Positions 26,482 to 34,545 of a DNA stretch of 54,399 nucleotides are shown piece by piece (positions within the stretch are counted from its first letter, which is position 1; the number at the start of each line of letters is the position of its first letter). The position numbers were made by a program, and so were the translations under genes. Location: IMG/VR virus record IMGVR_UViG_3300042389_000284, positions 1 to 54,399 of that record, one strand, 5' to 3'. The notes beneath the pieces are model-generated. The model was given only the letters and a program-made list of their open reading frames with translations. It made no database searches and was not told where the DNA came from. Source of the DNA: a virus.

Positions 26482-26682
26482 ATGGAATCAACTAAAAGAA
26501 CATTGCTAAAGACAGCAAGCTGGGAGACATTTCATTTGGTTGGTGTCGCTGGTGTAATTTATCTATTCACTGGTGAATGGGAGTATGCAAGCTTAGGTGC
26601 CTTATTATATATTGGTTGGGAAGCTGTTGGTTACTTTCTTCACGAAAGAGTCTGGGCTAAATTTGGAAATAAAGTTAAGTAA
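26482..26682 (+). CDS. DUF2061 membrane protein, copy 1
   Basis: This 66-residue, two-span membrane protein starts right after the endolysin stop. The DUF2061 pattern is clear: K-T-A-S-W-E-T-F-H, then Y-L-F-T-G-E-W-E-Y-A, then W-E-A-V-G-Y-F-L-H-E-R-V-W. A related copy lies at 29157-29360. The molecular role of the family is not known; the position next to endolysin makes an accessory lysis role worth testing. Confidence 0.75.
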   Translation: MESTKRTLLKTASWETFHLVGVAGVIYLFTGEWEYASLGALLYIGWEAVGYFLHERVWAKFGNKVK

Positions 26683-26683
26683 T

Positions 26684-26692
26684 TGGTATATT
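26684..26692 (+). promoter_or_regulatory. TGG-TATATT promoter candidate
   Basis: This extended -10 ends 4 nt before the ATG at 26697, so the mRNA may be nearly leaderless. The spacing is shorter than at other sites of this type. Confidence 0.45.
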
Positions 26693-26696
26693 AAAT

Positions 26697-27305
26697 ATGA
26701 TTGATCCAACAAAAATACTAGCTGGAGCAGTCGCTATTTATGAAAATATATGGGACAGCTTGGCTGAAGATATTAAGTTTATAGATACAATATCTTCAGA
26801 CCAAGAGTCTTTGGTATATTTTGAAAAAGCAAAAATCAAAAGTGAAGAAGATGGAGTGATTAAAGGGTTAGAACAAGTAAGAACAAACTCTACCTTGTCT
26901 TTAAAAAAATCCTCACAATTTAATGAATCATTAAAAAATATTGATGATAAGTTTAATAGTATTACTAAAGAATGCTTAAGTAGTTATCGTAAAATTTTTG
27001 ATATCAATGAGCCATTTTATTATACAGAACACAACAATTTGCTAAAATATACTGACTCACAATACTTTAGGTCACATTATGATGGAGATACTGGATCTAA
27101 ACGTTCAATATCTTTAATTCTTTATTTAAACGATGAATATGATGGTGGAGAAATTGAGTTTGTTAACTTTGACATAAAAATTAAACCAAGTGCTGGATCT
27201 TTATTTATATTTCCATCAAATTATGCATATAGGCATATAGCGCACCCAATAAAGTCTGGAACAAAATATGCAATTGTAACATGGATTCACGATAGGATAC
27301 AATGA
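26697..27305 (+). CDS. 2OG-Fe(II) oxygenase, P4H-like
   Basis: This 202-residue protein has the jelly-roll motif of prolyl-4-hydroxylase-type oxygenases: H127-Y-D129-G-D for iron, then S-L-I-L-Y-L-N-D-E-Y-D-G-G-E-I-E-F, S-A-G-S-L-F-I-F-P, and the distal R-H180/H183-x-V/I with K190 for 2-oxoglutarate. It would hydroxylate a peptide, sugar or small molecule in the cytoplasm. It overlaps the next oxygenase by 4 bp, forming a pair. Confidence 0.8.
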   Translation: MIDPTKILAGAVAIYENIWDSLAEDIKFIDTISSDQESLVYFEKAKIKSEEDGVIKGLEQVRTNSTLSLKKSSQFNESLKNIDDKFNSITKECLSSYRKIFDINEPFYYTEHNNLLKYTDSQYFRSHYDGDTGSKRSISLILYLNDEYDGGEIEFVNFDIKIKPSAGSLFIFPSNYAYRHIAHPIKSGTKYAIVTWIHDRIQ

Positions 27306-27898
27306 ATAACTTAGAGTATTTTAATGAAAATGGTTACGTTATAGTAAGAAATGTGGTAAGCAAAGAATTGACTGACTTTCTTACACAGTATGCATTTTTA
27401 GATGAAAAGAATAACTTTGAATCTGACATACAGGTTCCTGGGTCACATGCTAAATATGCAGATATGGCTATGGAATCTTTATTATTAATGCTTCAGGAAG
27501 TAGTAGAAGACAATACTGGTCTTAGTCTACACCCAACATATTCATACTATAGATTGTATAGGCCTGGTGCAGAATTAAAAAGACATAAGGATAGACCTTC
27601 ATGTGAAATATCAATGACGGTAGCTATTGGAAATTATTATGTAGAAGATGGATATACTTGGCCAATATTCATAGATGGTCAAGAATGTGTGCTGAATACT
27701 GGAGACATACTTATATATAAAGGTATGCAGGTTGAGCACTGGAGAAATACTTTTGATACATCTGAAGGGTCATGGCATCTTCAAACATTCTTGCACTATG
27801 TTAATGCAGAAGGTCAGCATTCAGGCTGGAAGTATGATAAAAGACCTGAAATCGGATACATTCCTGAAAAAAATAACAAACAATTAGAGATGGGGTAG
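27302..27898 (+). CDS. 2OG-Fe(II) oxygenase, second of pair
   Basis: This 198-residue protein carries iron ligands H95-K-D97 and distal H146 in V-E-H-W-R-N, with N-T-G-D-I-L-I-Y-K-G before it. It is only distantly related to the preceding oxygenase. The N-terminal F-N-E-N-G-Y-V-I-V-R-N-V is typical of phytanoyl-CoA-hydroxylase-like members. Substrate unknown. Confidence 0.75.
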   Translation: MNNLEYFNENGYVIVRNVVSKELTDFLTQYAFLDEKNNFESDIQVPGSHAKYADMAMESLLLMLQEVVEDNTGLSLHPTYSYYRLYRPGAELKRHKDRPSCEISMTVAIGNYYVEDGYTWPIFIDGQECVLNTGDILIYKGMQVEHWRNTFDTSEGSWHLQTFLHYVNAEGQHSGWKYDKRPEIGYIPEKNNKQLEMG

Positions 27899-27900
27899 TT

Positions 27901-28083
27901 ATGGCAACTTACGAATATGACTGTATGCCTTGTGCAAAACGGTATATAAAAGAAAGATCTATCAAAGAAAATGATCCAGGTTACAGCTGTGAGACTTGTA
28001 ATTCTGCATTAGTTCGTGTATACTCTAATGTAGGAGCAGTTTTTAATGGTAATGGATTTTATTCCACCGACAACAGAAAGTAA
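27901..28083 (+). CDS. FmdB-type zinc-ribbon protein
   Basis: This 60-residue protein starts M-A-T-Y-E-Y-D-C-M-P-C, with a second pair C37-E-T-C40. This is the FmdB/CxxC regulatory zinc-ribbon pattern, including the closing G-F-Y-S-T-D. It may be a small transcription or ribosome-associated factor. GGGG-TAGTT upstream is a weak ribosome site. Confidence 0.75.
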   Translation: MATYEYDCMPCAKRYIKERSIKENDPGYSCETCNSALVRVYSNVGAVFNGNGFYSTDNRK

Positions 28084-28092
28084 GTGTATACT

Positions 28093-28350
28093 ATGACTAC
28101 AATGATTAAAGATGATACTATTAAGCCAGAGTGGGTTCTGAAAGCAACAGACCGTTGTGATTCTTGTGCAGCAGAAGCTTTGGTTCAGGTTACTGGACTA
28201 AATGGACAACTTCTTTTTTGTGGTCATCATTATAATAAAATTATGAATAATTCAGATGGGTATAAAAAAATGATGTCTTTTGCAATAACCATACTTGATG
28301 AGCGTGATAAGCTTATTGAAAACAAAGCAACAGAGGAGCCACACGCATGA
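28093..28350 (+). CDS. DUF7455-like zinc protein
   Basis: This 85-residue protein matches the actinobacterial DUF7455 pattern: A-T-D-R-C-D-S-C-A-A-E-A, then G-Q-L-L-F-C-G-H-H-Y. C/C and C/HH could bind zinc. The start is uncertain: ATG at 28093 directly follows a TATACT, and GTG 28084 or ATG 28102 are alternatives. The stop overlaps the APS-kinase gene. It is lineage evidence for the host. Confidence 0.7.
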   Translation: MTTMIKDDTIKPEWVLKATDRCDSCAAEALVQVTGLNGQLLFCGHHYNKIMNNSDGYKKMMSFAITILDERDKLIENKATEEPHA

Positions 28351-29108
28351 TTATTCAGATTATTGGACTGCCAGGTTCTGGTAAAACAGAATTAGCAAAG
28401 GCACTTAAAGAACGCATTAATGCTATTCATCTTAATGCAGATGAGGTTCGTGCAACAGTCAACTCAGACTTGGGGTTTGCACCAGAAGATAGACTAGAAC
28501 AGTCTCGTCGCATGGGAGAGATGGCTCGTCTAATTTCCAAGCAAGGCGTTGCTCCAGTCATTGTTGACTTTGTTTGTCCAACAGACCTAACTCGTGTAGC
28601 ATTTGGCAAGCCAGACATTTTGGTATTCATGGACACAATTGCAGAGGGTCGCTTTGAAGACACAAATAAAATGTTTGAAAGACCAACAGAGTTTGATGTA
28701 TCATTTATTAGTCACAACTTGGATGCAGAATCAAAAGCATCTCATATAATTGATAAGTTTAGCCTACATGATTGGTCTGCACCTACAACTCTTATGCTGG
28801 GTAGGTATCAGCCATGGCACGAGGGCCACCACGCCCTTTACAAGGAGGCTGGCAAGAGAACTGATCAAGTCCTTCTTGGAGTCCGTAATACCTACAATAC
28901 AAGTGAGAAAGATCCTCTTAAGTTTGATCAGGTAAAAGAATATATTGCCAAGGACGAATTTATGGATGGGGCATTAGTATTAAGATTGCCTAACATCACT
29001 AACATTGTGTATGGTCGTGATGTAGGGTATAAGATTGAGCAAGTAGATTTGGGGGCAGACATTCATGCTATATCGGCTACGCAAAAACGTAAAGAAATGG
29101 GTATCTAA
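28347..29108 (+). CDS. APS-kinase-like / nucleotidyltransferase fusion
   Basis: This 253-residue two-domain protein has an N-terminal P-loop G7-L-P-G-S-G-K-T14 followed by the adenylylsulfate-kinase signature (D-E-V-R-x-x-x-N-S-D-L-G-F then E-D-R at 32-49, R-R-M-G-E-M-A-R-L). Residues 147-253 form an HxGH nucleotidyltransferase: G-R-Y-Q-P-W-H-E-G-H161, then I-S-A-T-Q-K-R at 242-248. The C-domain resembles NMN/cytidylyltransferases but also shares HxGH with ATP sulfurylase. If both steps concern sulfate it would make PAPS. Three sulfotransferase-like genes lie in the window. Confidence 0.75.
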   Translation: MIIQIIGLPGSGKTELAKALKERINAIHLNADEVRATVNSDLGFAPEDRLEQSRRMGEMARLISKQGVAPVIVDFVCPTDLTRVAFGKPDILVFMDTIAEGRFEDTNKMFERPTEFDVSFISHNLDAESKASHIIDKFSLHDWSAPTTLMLGRYQPWHEGHHALYKEAGKRTDQVLLGVRNTYNTSEKDPLKFDQVKEYIAKDEFMDGALVLRLPNITNIVYGRDVGYKIEQVDLGADIHAISATQKRKEMGI

Positions 29109-29156
29109 AATTTGGAAAGTAATTAGTAAAGGCCCTGACAATATGGAGTGGCCAGC

Positions 29157-29360
29157 ATGAAAGTAACAAAGGCTAGGTCGTTTGCTAAGGCACTAAGTTA
29201 TCGTATATGGGGAACACTTTCCTCAGTTGCTGTTGCTTATGTTATTACAAAGAATGCTGCCCTGTCTGTCACAATTGCATTTTGGGAAACGGTAGTTAAA
29301 ATATTCATTTACTACGCACATGAGCGTGGATGGAACTATGTACAGTGGGGGAGGAAATAA
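29157..29360 (+). CDS. DUF2061 membrane protein, copy 2
   Basis: This 67-residue protein has two hydrophobic helices, a K-A-L-S-Y-R-I-W-G-T start and the closing Y-Y-A-H-E-R-G-W. It is the divergent relative of 26482-26682. The ATG at 29157 is chosen because GGAG lies 8 nt upstream and overlaps the alternative GTG at 29148. The stop overlaps the halogenase ATG (TAATG). Confidence 0.72.
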   Translation: MKVTKARSFAKALSYRIWGTLSSVAVAYVITKNAALSVTIAFWETVVKIFIYYAHERGWNYVQWGRK

Positions 29361-30883
29361 TGACAAAAAAAATAGTTGTTATTGGTGGAGGTAGTGCTGG
29401 ATGGCTGACAGCTCTTTACATAAAAAAAGAATATCCAGATCTAGATTTAACTGTAGTTGAGTCTAAAGAAATTGGAATATTGGGTGCTGGAGAAGGAACT
29501 ACCCCAAGACTAATAGAATTTTTAGAGACACTTGACATACCTTTAAGCGATATAGTAAAAAACTGCGATGCTACAATAAAAAATGGAATTAAATTTACGA
29601 ATTGGAACAATGATGGAAAGTTTTACTACCATGGTTTTGCATTAAAAGGTCCAACACTACTTGGCTTTGATGCAGAATCACAAGACTTATTCTCAAGACC
29701 ATTGGTGTTATCAAGTATTATTAAAAATAATTCACACTCAGATGTTGATTTTATTGAAAAAATTTCAGAATTAAACAAGGTTCCATTTACATATAAAGAG
29801 CATACTGTTGATGAACTAGATAGCCACCATGATAAGCTTGGTCTTCATGCAATACATTTTGATGCTGCAAAATTTGCAGCTAGACTAAAGCAAATTGGTA
29901 TAGATCGCAATATAAAAATAATAGAAAAAACAATTACAGATATATCTGTAAATCAAAAAAATAATGTAGATAAAATATTATTTGATGATGCTACACAAAT
30001 TGAATGTGATTTTGTTTTTGACTGTAGTGGTTTTCATAGATTAATTATAGGAAAGATTTTTGATGCAAAGTGGAAGAGTTATGGCGACTTTTTGCCATCA
30101 GATTCTGCATTGCCATTTTTCACTGATGTTGAAAATGATATTCCACCCTATACTGAAGCAATTGCTATGAAGTATGGTTGGATGTGGAAAATTCCATTGC
30201 AATCAAGATTTGGCTGCGGATATGTTTATGACTCATCATTAATATCAGAAGATGAAGCAGCACAAGAGATAGAAGAGTTTCTTGGTTATACACCAACGTA
30301 TCCAAGAAAAGGTAAGGGAGCATTTAAGTTTAGTGCTGGATGCTATGAAGAAACATGGGTTAATAACTGTGTAGCGATTGGACTGGCTGCAAACTTTATA
30401 GAACCTCTAGAGGCAACATCTATATGGATAAGCATTAATATGCTTAGAAGACTGTTAACAAATCCAGAATGGCTTTTTGATGATGTTTCATGTATAAGAG
30501 ATGAATTCAATAAAGATGTATTGTCTATGAATAACGACATGTCAGAGTTTATATATTTTCATTATATGAGCCAGAGAAAAGATACTGATTTTTGGAAAAA
30601 GTTTACTTATGAAAAAGCTCCAGAGTCATTGAAGCAAAGGCTAAATTTATGGAAACAAAGATTTCCAACAAAGAATGACGGAGGACCTTACTGGGCTTCT
30701 GATAGCTGGCTAATAGTTGGTCTGGGTATTGATGTCATTAGTAAACATGTGGCTAGAAGATACATAGATAATTCAAAAAAATATAATGACTTTTTTAATA
30801 AATATTACCATTATCTTGCTAGACAAAATTCAAAAAGAGATGATTGCATGGACCATAGACAATTTTTGGAGTCATTAAAATGA
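29360..30883 (+). CDS. Flavin-dependent tryptophan-halogenase-like enzyme
   Basis: This 507-residue enzyme has an FAD site G9-G-G-S-A-G-W, G-E-G-T-T-P at 44-49, and the Lys that activates hypohalous acid (K74, in A-T-I-K-N-G-I-K-F-T-N-W). The halogenase hallmark W274-M-W-K-I-P279 is intact. Length equals characterised family members. It needs reduced flavin; no flavin reductase was seen, so the host may supply it. The ATG at 29360 has GGGGGAGG upstream. It is translationally coupled to a small membrane protein. A cyanophage halogenase is known, so phage carriage has precedent. Confidence 0.9.
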   Translation: MTKKIVVIGGGSAGWLTALYIKKEYPDLDLTVVESKEIGILGAGEGTTPRLIEFLETLDIPLSDIVKNCDATIKNGIKFTNWNNDGKFYYHGFALKGPTLLGFDAESQDLFSRPLVLSSIIKNNSHSDVDFIEKISELNKVPFTYKEHTVDELDSHHDKLGLHAIHFDAAKFAARLKQIGIDRNIKIIEKTITDISVNQKNNVDKILFDDATQIECDFVFDCSGFHRLIIGKIFDAKWKSYGDFLPSDSALPFFTDVENDIPPYTEAIAMKYGWMWKIPLQSRFGCGYVYDSSLISEDEAAQEIEEFLGYTPTYPRKGKGAFKFSAGCYEETWVNNCVAIGLAANFIEPLEATSIWISINMLRRLLTNPEWLFDDVSCIRDEFNKDVLSMNNDMSEFIYFHYMSQRKDTDFWKKFTYEKAPESLKQRLNLWKQRFPTKNDGGPYWASDSWLIVGLGIDVISKHVARRYIDNSKKYNDFFNKYYHYLARQNSKRDDCMDHRQFLESLK

Positions 30884-31164
30884 ATTTTAGAACAGAATGG
30901 ATTAATGCATTAAAGACAATGAGACATAGGTCTTATTGGGATTTACCAAACACTGTAGAGTTTTTTGCTTTTATGACTAAAGTAGCAATTATTATTCCAG
31001 GTCTTATTTTTGGAATACAATTTTGGTGGCTATATATCTTTGCATTAATAACTAGTCTATCTTTGATTTGGTCATCAACAGTTAAAACATTGCCAACAAT
31101 TATTTGGTTTAATATAATCTGGTCAATTCTTGCAACAACTGCAATAATTAAATATTGGGTCTAA
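30880..31164 (+). CDS. Two-span membrane protein coupled to halogenase
   Basis: This 94-residue protein has two to three hydrophobic segments (about 33-52, 53-66 and 72-90), rich in Ile, Trp and Phe. Its ATG overlaps the halogenase stop. The coupling suggests the two act together, for example as a membrane anchor or exporter of product, but no family was recognised. Confidence 0.6.
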   Translation: MNFRTEWINALKTMRHRSYWDLPNTVEFFAFMTKVAIIIPGLIFGIQFWWLYIFALITSLSLIWSSTVKTLPTIIWFNIIWSILATTAIIKYWV

Positions 31165-31174
31165 GGGGGCTTAT

Positions 31175-31582
31175 ATGTATGAATACTATGTAAGAAAAGT
31201 AGAGAATGTCGTAGATGGAGATACCATTGATGTTCTTATTGATTTAGGGTTTGACATCCTGTTCTCATCTCGTGTTAGACTGGCTGGTATTGATACCCCT
31301 GAGTCTCGCACAAAGGATCTAAAAGAGAAGGCTCTTGGTCTTGAGTCTAAGGAGTACTTAAAGAAGGCTCTAAAAGATGCCAAGTCTGTTGTAATCAAGA
31401 CAGAAAAGATGAACTCAACTGAAAAGTTTGGTCGTATTCTTGGTTGGATCTATGTTAATGGAGATACAGTTTCTTTAAATGACATGATGATTAATGACGG
31501 TTATGCATGGGGATACTTAGGTGATACGAAGGTAAAAGATTTTGATGTTCTTGCAAAGGCTAGAAAGAAGTCTGGCAAGTGA
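31175..31582 (+). CDS. Staphylococcal-nuclease-like protein (SNase)
   Basis: This 135-residue protein has the SNase core: V-V-D-G-D-T-I at 12-18, V-R35-L-A-G-I-D40-T-P-E43 and E-K-F-G-R-I-L-G-W. The calcium-site acids and catalytic Arg/Glu are present. There is no signal peptide, so it acts in the cytoplasm, perhaps degrading host DNA or RNA. It overlaps the thioredoxin gene by 4 bp. Confidence 0.85.
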   Translation: MYEYYVRKVENVVDGDTIDVLIDLGFDILFSSRVRLAGIDTPESRTKDLKEKALGLESKEYLKKALKDAKSVVIKTEKMNSTEKFGRILGWIYVNGDTVSLNDMMINDGYAWGYLGDTKVKDFDVLAKARKKSGK

Positions 31583-31830
31583 GTCATGTACTATACTTTA
31601 CTGCTGAGTGGTGTAATCCTTGTCAGCGTACCAGACCAATAGCAGAAGAGCTAAAGAAAGATGGAATGATTGATTTTATTTTTGTTGATGCAGATACAGA
31701 AATAGAGCTACTTAAAAAGTTTGGTATTAAGTCTGTACCAACCTACGTACTTCTAGAAGATGGAAGAGAAGTAAAACGTATGAATGGTGCAAAGACTCGT
31801 CAAGAGTTCCTGGACTTTGTAGATGTTTGA
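31579..31830 (+). CDS. Thioredoxin/glutaredoxin-like protein
   Basis: This 83-residue short thioredoxin fold has active site W-C12-N-P-C15, the cis-Pro strand S-V-P-T-Y and a closing helix. It starts at GTG inside the SNase end. It could reduce the phage peroxidases (AhpC, GPx-like) or ribonucleotide reductase. The chain is about 25 residues shorter than E. coli thioredoxin, lacking the first beta-alpha unit. Confidence 0.82.
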   Translation: MSHVLYFTAEWCNPCQRTRPIAEELKKDGMIDFIFVDADTEIELLKKFGIKSVPTYVLLEDGREVKRMNGAKTRQEFLDFVDV

Positions 31831-32167
31831 TGATGACTCTATTAGTAAAATAATAGATAACCTTATTCTTGAGGGTGGCATAGAGGTGGCTGGTGTAGAC
31901 CCTGATACTGGGGAAATGTTATACTCTTTTACTCCAAAGGTCAAAGAAATAATGCCAGAGTTGTATCATGACCACCTTAACTTTGTTAATGCTGAGCTTA
32001 TGGTGCTTTGGGAAAAAGGATATGTTGACATAGACTTTCTTCAAGATGACCCTCTAATATCATTAACTGAAAAATCTTATAATCAAGAAGAGGTTTCCAA
32101 GCTTTCCAAACAAGAGAAGTGGTCTCTTCAAGAGCTAAAAAGAGTCGTAAAGCCCAAAGAATTCTGA
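31823..32167 (+). CDS. Conserved-looking acidic phage protein
   Basis: This 114-residue acidic protein overlaps thioredoxin by 8 bp. It contains G-V-D-P-D-T-G-E-M-L-Y-S-F-T and a helical C-terminus with K/E pairs. The architecture suggests a small helical adaptor. No family recognised. A leaderless promoter for the next gene starts at its stop. Confidence 0.6.
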   Translation: MFDDDSISKIIDNLILEGGIEVAGVDPDTGEMLYSFTPKVKEIMPELYHDHLNFVNAELMVLWEKGYVDIDFLQDDPLISLTEKSYNQEEVSKLSKQEKWSLQELKRVVKPKEF

Positions 32168-32173
32168 TATAAT
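32165..32173 (+). promoter_or_regulatory. TGA-TATAAT promoter, leaderless start
   Basis: The -10 (32168-32173) is exactly 6 nt before the ATG at 32180. No -35 match is seen; the TGA extension is present. Confidence 0.8.
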
Positions 32174-32179
32174 CGTTAT

Positions 32180-33160
32180 ATGATAAAAGAAGGCGACTTC
32201 GTTATGGGCACAACATCTGAGGGTCTTGTCCATGGTGTTGTAGAACATATTATGGTTGAGGGTGGGGTATACGGAGTTCCTGGAACAGAGTATGCAATTC
32301 AGTCTATGCCACCAGAAAATCCAGCAATGGCTGTTAGAATTTATGAAGAAAAAGATGGTAAGTGGGAGCCAACCGCATACAGTATTGGCATGATGTATCA
32401 GGATGCAACTATAGCAGATATGGAAAATCATACAATGGATTCAGAGGTAGAGATGGCTATGTACGACTCATCAATTGGCAAATCTCATTGTTGCCCAGCA
32501 GAGGCATCAATTGGTAAAGCATATCAAGGTTGTGGATGCGAAACATGCAAAGAGCTAAATGTTGATTGCCCAGAATGTCCAGTTTGTCAAGATGAAATGA
32601 ACAAGAAAGCACCATGTTGGGATGGATATGTACAACGTGGAATGAAGCCTGGAGAAGGCGGTAGGATGGTTCCTAACTGTGTTCCAGTAGCAAAAGCAGA
32701 TGACTTATTTGAAGACGATGACACAGTTGAATACGATACAGATACAGTATCAAAAGCAGAAGGTTACTCACCACCTGCTGGTGCAAGATCTGCAGCTCGT
32801 AGAGCACTTAAGTTTAAAGAAGATGGAAAAGCAACTGGTGCAGGAACTGCAGTTGGTTGGACTCGTGCAGGGCAGTTAGCAAGAGGAGAAACAATATCTC
32901 TTAGCACTGTTAAAAGAATGTACTCATACTTTTCACGCCATGAAGTAGATAAGAAGGGTAAGGACTGGGGCAACTCAGCAAACCCATCTAATGGATACAT
33001 AATGTGGCTTGCGTGGGGTGGAGACGCAGGTTATTCATGGTCAAGAGGAATTGCTAATCGTGAAAGAGACAAAGCATTGTTTGCTGACTTTGGTAAAGAC
33101 TATACAACGTCTCAATCATTGACACACATATTTAAACCAAAAGAAAATGGTAACGATTAA
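32180..33160 (+). CDS. Cys-rich phage protein with GGDAG domain
   Basis: This 326-residue protein has an N-terminal beta region (G-D-F-V-M-G-T-T-S-E-G-L-V-H-G), a Cys-rich centre at about 98-152 with many C-x2-C pairs, and an acidic linker. The C-terminal domain (about 200-315) has R-A-G-Q-L-A-R-G-E and N-G-Y-I-M-W-L-A-W-G-G-D-A-G-Y-S-W. Related C-terminal domains occur in phage structural or maturation proteins, but the role is unsettled. Translation starts without a leader. The zinc-like centre joined to this domain is unusual. Confidence 0.6.
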   Translation: MIKEGDFVMGTTSEGLVHGVVEHIMVEGGVYGVPGTEYAIQSMPPENPAMAVRIYEEKDGKWEPTAYSIGMMYQDATIADMENHTMDSEVEMAMYDSSIGKSHCCPAEASIGKAYQGCGCETCKELNVDCPECPVCQDEMNKKAPCWDGYVQRGMKPGEGGRMVPNCVPVAKADDLFEDDDTVEYDTDTVSKAEGYSPPAGARSAARRALKFKEDGKATGAGTAVGWTRAGQLARGETISLSTVKRMYSYFSRHEVDKKGKDWGNSANPSNGYIMWLAWGGDAGYSWSRGIANRERDKALFADFGKDYTTSQSLTHIFKPKENGND

Positions 33161-33294
33161 TGCCAAAGAAGAAGGCTGGATCATTTAATCCAACACAGAT
33201 TAAAAATGGCAAAATTGTCCGTTTAAATAAAAACGGTACAATTAAATCTATTATTGATAATTATACTGTTAAGCATCCTAAAAAGGAAAACTAA
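33160..33294 (+). CDS. Tiny basic protein
   Basis: This 44-residue, strongly basic protein (P-K-K-K-A at the start, P-K-K-E-N at the end) has ATG and stop overlapping both neighbours (TAATG). Possibly nucleic-acid binding. Confidence 0.5.
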   Translation: MPKKKAGSFNPTQIKNGKIVRLNKNGTIKSIIDNYTVKHPKKEN

Positions 33295-33713
33295 TGATTG
33301 AGTTATTAGCTATCAACTTGACATTGATAGCAGTATGCTCTATAATTATAATAGCAGTAAAAAAGAAGGATAAATATTTTGCTAAAGTAGTATATACACA
33401 AAGTGATATACACAAAATAGTAAAGAATTTTATTCCTAATGATCTTTTTGAAAAGCCAAAACCGCTTTCTCAAGCAAGAAAACATTTGAAAAACAATACG
33501 GTTAGGGTTTTGATAATAGAAGATCATGCATATTGGGTTCATGACAATATGTTTTATATAGCTGATACTGTTGAAGGATTGGTTAATCCAGAAACTGTAA
33601 GGCCAATTGATACAAACAATATGTCAAATCGGGATATTGATAAGATGCTATTCATTTTGGATAGTTTAAAGAATGGAAATTCTGATGATAGTAGCGGTGC
33701 ATGGAACAACTGA
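33294..33713 (+). CDS. Membrane-anchored small protein
   Basis: This 139-residue protein has an N-terminal transmembrane helix (about 3-22, Leu/Ile rich) followed by K-K-K-D-K, so the soluble domain is cytoplasmic. The domain has V-R-V-L-I-I-E-D-H-A-Y-W-V-H and a helical end. AAAGGAAA precedes the ATG. Function unknown. Confidence 0.6.
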   Translation: MIELLAINLTLIAVCSIIIIAVKKKDKYFAKVVYTQSDIHKIVKNFIPNDLFEKPKPLSQARKHLKNNTVRVLIIEDHAYWVHDNMFYIADTVEGLVNPETVRPIDTNNMSNRDIDKMLFILDSLKNGNSDDSSGAWNN

Positions 33714-34035
33714 CTTTGATGATTATCAAGTCTTTCTTCGTGCTATGGGTGTCGCTCTTTCTGGAATGCAAGATGGAGACAAAGAATTTTTAGTTTACTC
33801 AGCAGGACCTGCTGCAGTTAACTCTTTTGTTTCTGAGTTTTGTAATCTTTCAGAAAGAGGTATGAAGTCTCGTGGACGAAAGATTAAGTTTATACAGGTG
33901 CCTACATGGTACATTGAAGAAAATATCAAGAGTGTAAACTACCTTGCTTTTCTTAGTAAGCCTAAGCAACCTGTTTCTAAACTTGTTACGACTGCAGAAC
34001 AAAACAACATTGAAGTTGGAATTTTCCGATACTAA
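33685..34035 (+). CDS. SLOG/DprA-like small phage protein
   Basis: This 116-residue protein begins M-I-V-A-V-H-G-T-T, a strand and glycine turn like a nucleotide-binding beta-loop. It continues R-A-M-G-V-A-L-S and F-L-V-Y-S-A-G-P-A-A-V-N, then S-K-P-K-Q-P-V-S-K-L-V. Similar proteins are conserved in T4-like phages without known function. The ATG at 33685 is preferred to 33673 by homologue-like N-terminus. It overlaps the membrane protein by 29 bp. Confidence 0.6.
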   Translation: MIVAVHGTTDFDDYQVFLRAMGVALSGMQDGDKEFLVYSAGPAAVNSFVSEFCNLSERGMKSRGRKIKFIQVPTWYIEENIKSVNYLAFLSKPKQPVSKLVTTAEQNNIEVGIFRY

Positions 34036-34045
34036 AGGGGTAAAA

Positions 34046-34255
34046 ATGATCATAAATAATTTAAATACAATGGAAAAGATTGTTGCAAAGAACTACAATC
34101 TACATTGGGATGGCTGGACAGTTGTAGAAACAAAACAATCAGATATGGCAAAGACAGCTATCAACGGAATCTATCGTAATGGAAAATGGTTTTTAGCTAA
34201 AAACTTTGTACCTGATCGCAATGGGTGGGATATTCCAAATAGATATAAGGTATAA
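34046..34255 (+). CDS. Small phage protein, unknown
   Basis: This 69-residue protein has a run of aromatic beta segments (H-W-D-G-W-T-V-V, Y-R-N-G-K-W-F-L, N-G-W-D-I-P). The ATG at 34046 has AAAGGGG upstream; a longer frame from 33944 lacks one. Function unknown. Confidence 0.65.
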   Translation: MIINNLNTMEKIVAKNYNLHWDGWTVVETKQSDMAKTAINGIYRNGKWFLAKNFVPDRNGWDIPNRYKV

Positions 34256-34257
34256 AT

Positions 34258-34545
34258 ATGAAACAACACTTATGGAAAGATGAAGGCCGTTGTTTTGACT
34301 CAGATACCAATTTATTTTTTGACAAATATGAAGAAGATGAATCTCTCAGACCAAAAATAGATGATTTGTGTCAGTCATGCCCAGTTCAAAGAGTATGCTT
34401 TGCTAATGGTGTGTCAGGTAAAGAGTGGGGTGTCTGGGGCGGTATATACTTAGAGAATGGCGAAATATCAAGAGAGTTTAGCAGGCACAGAAATAAAGAA
34501 AAGTGGGGTCAAATGTGGACAAGTCTAACAACAGAAAAGAAGTAA
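34258..34545 (+). CDS. WhiB-family Fe-S transcription factor
   Basis: This 95-residue protein has the four Cys ligands of the WhiB 4Fe-4S cluster (C12, C38, C41, C47) followed by the G58-V-W-G-G turn and a basic tail (R-H-R-N-K-E-K) for DNA contact. WhiB proteins bind the primary sigma factor and occur only in Actinobacteria and their phages, where they can redirect host transcription or redox responses. Preceded by a 2-nt gap, so cotranscribed. Confidence 0.92.
   Translation: MKQHLWKDEGRCFDSDTNLFFDKYEEDESLRPKIDDLCQSCPVQRVCFANGVSGKEWGVWGGIYLENGEISREFSRHRNKEKWGQMWTSLTTEKK

Noticed and set aside
28087-28092. TATACT as leaderless promoter for the 28093 gene
   Set aside because: It touches the ATG directly, so transcription would start inside the gene; the 6-nt rule is not met.
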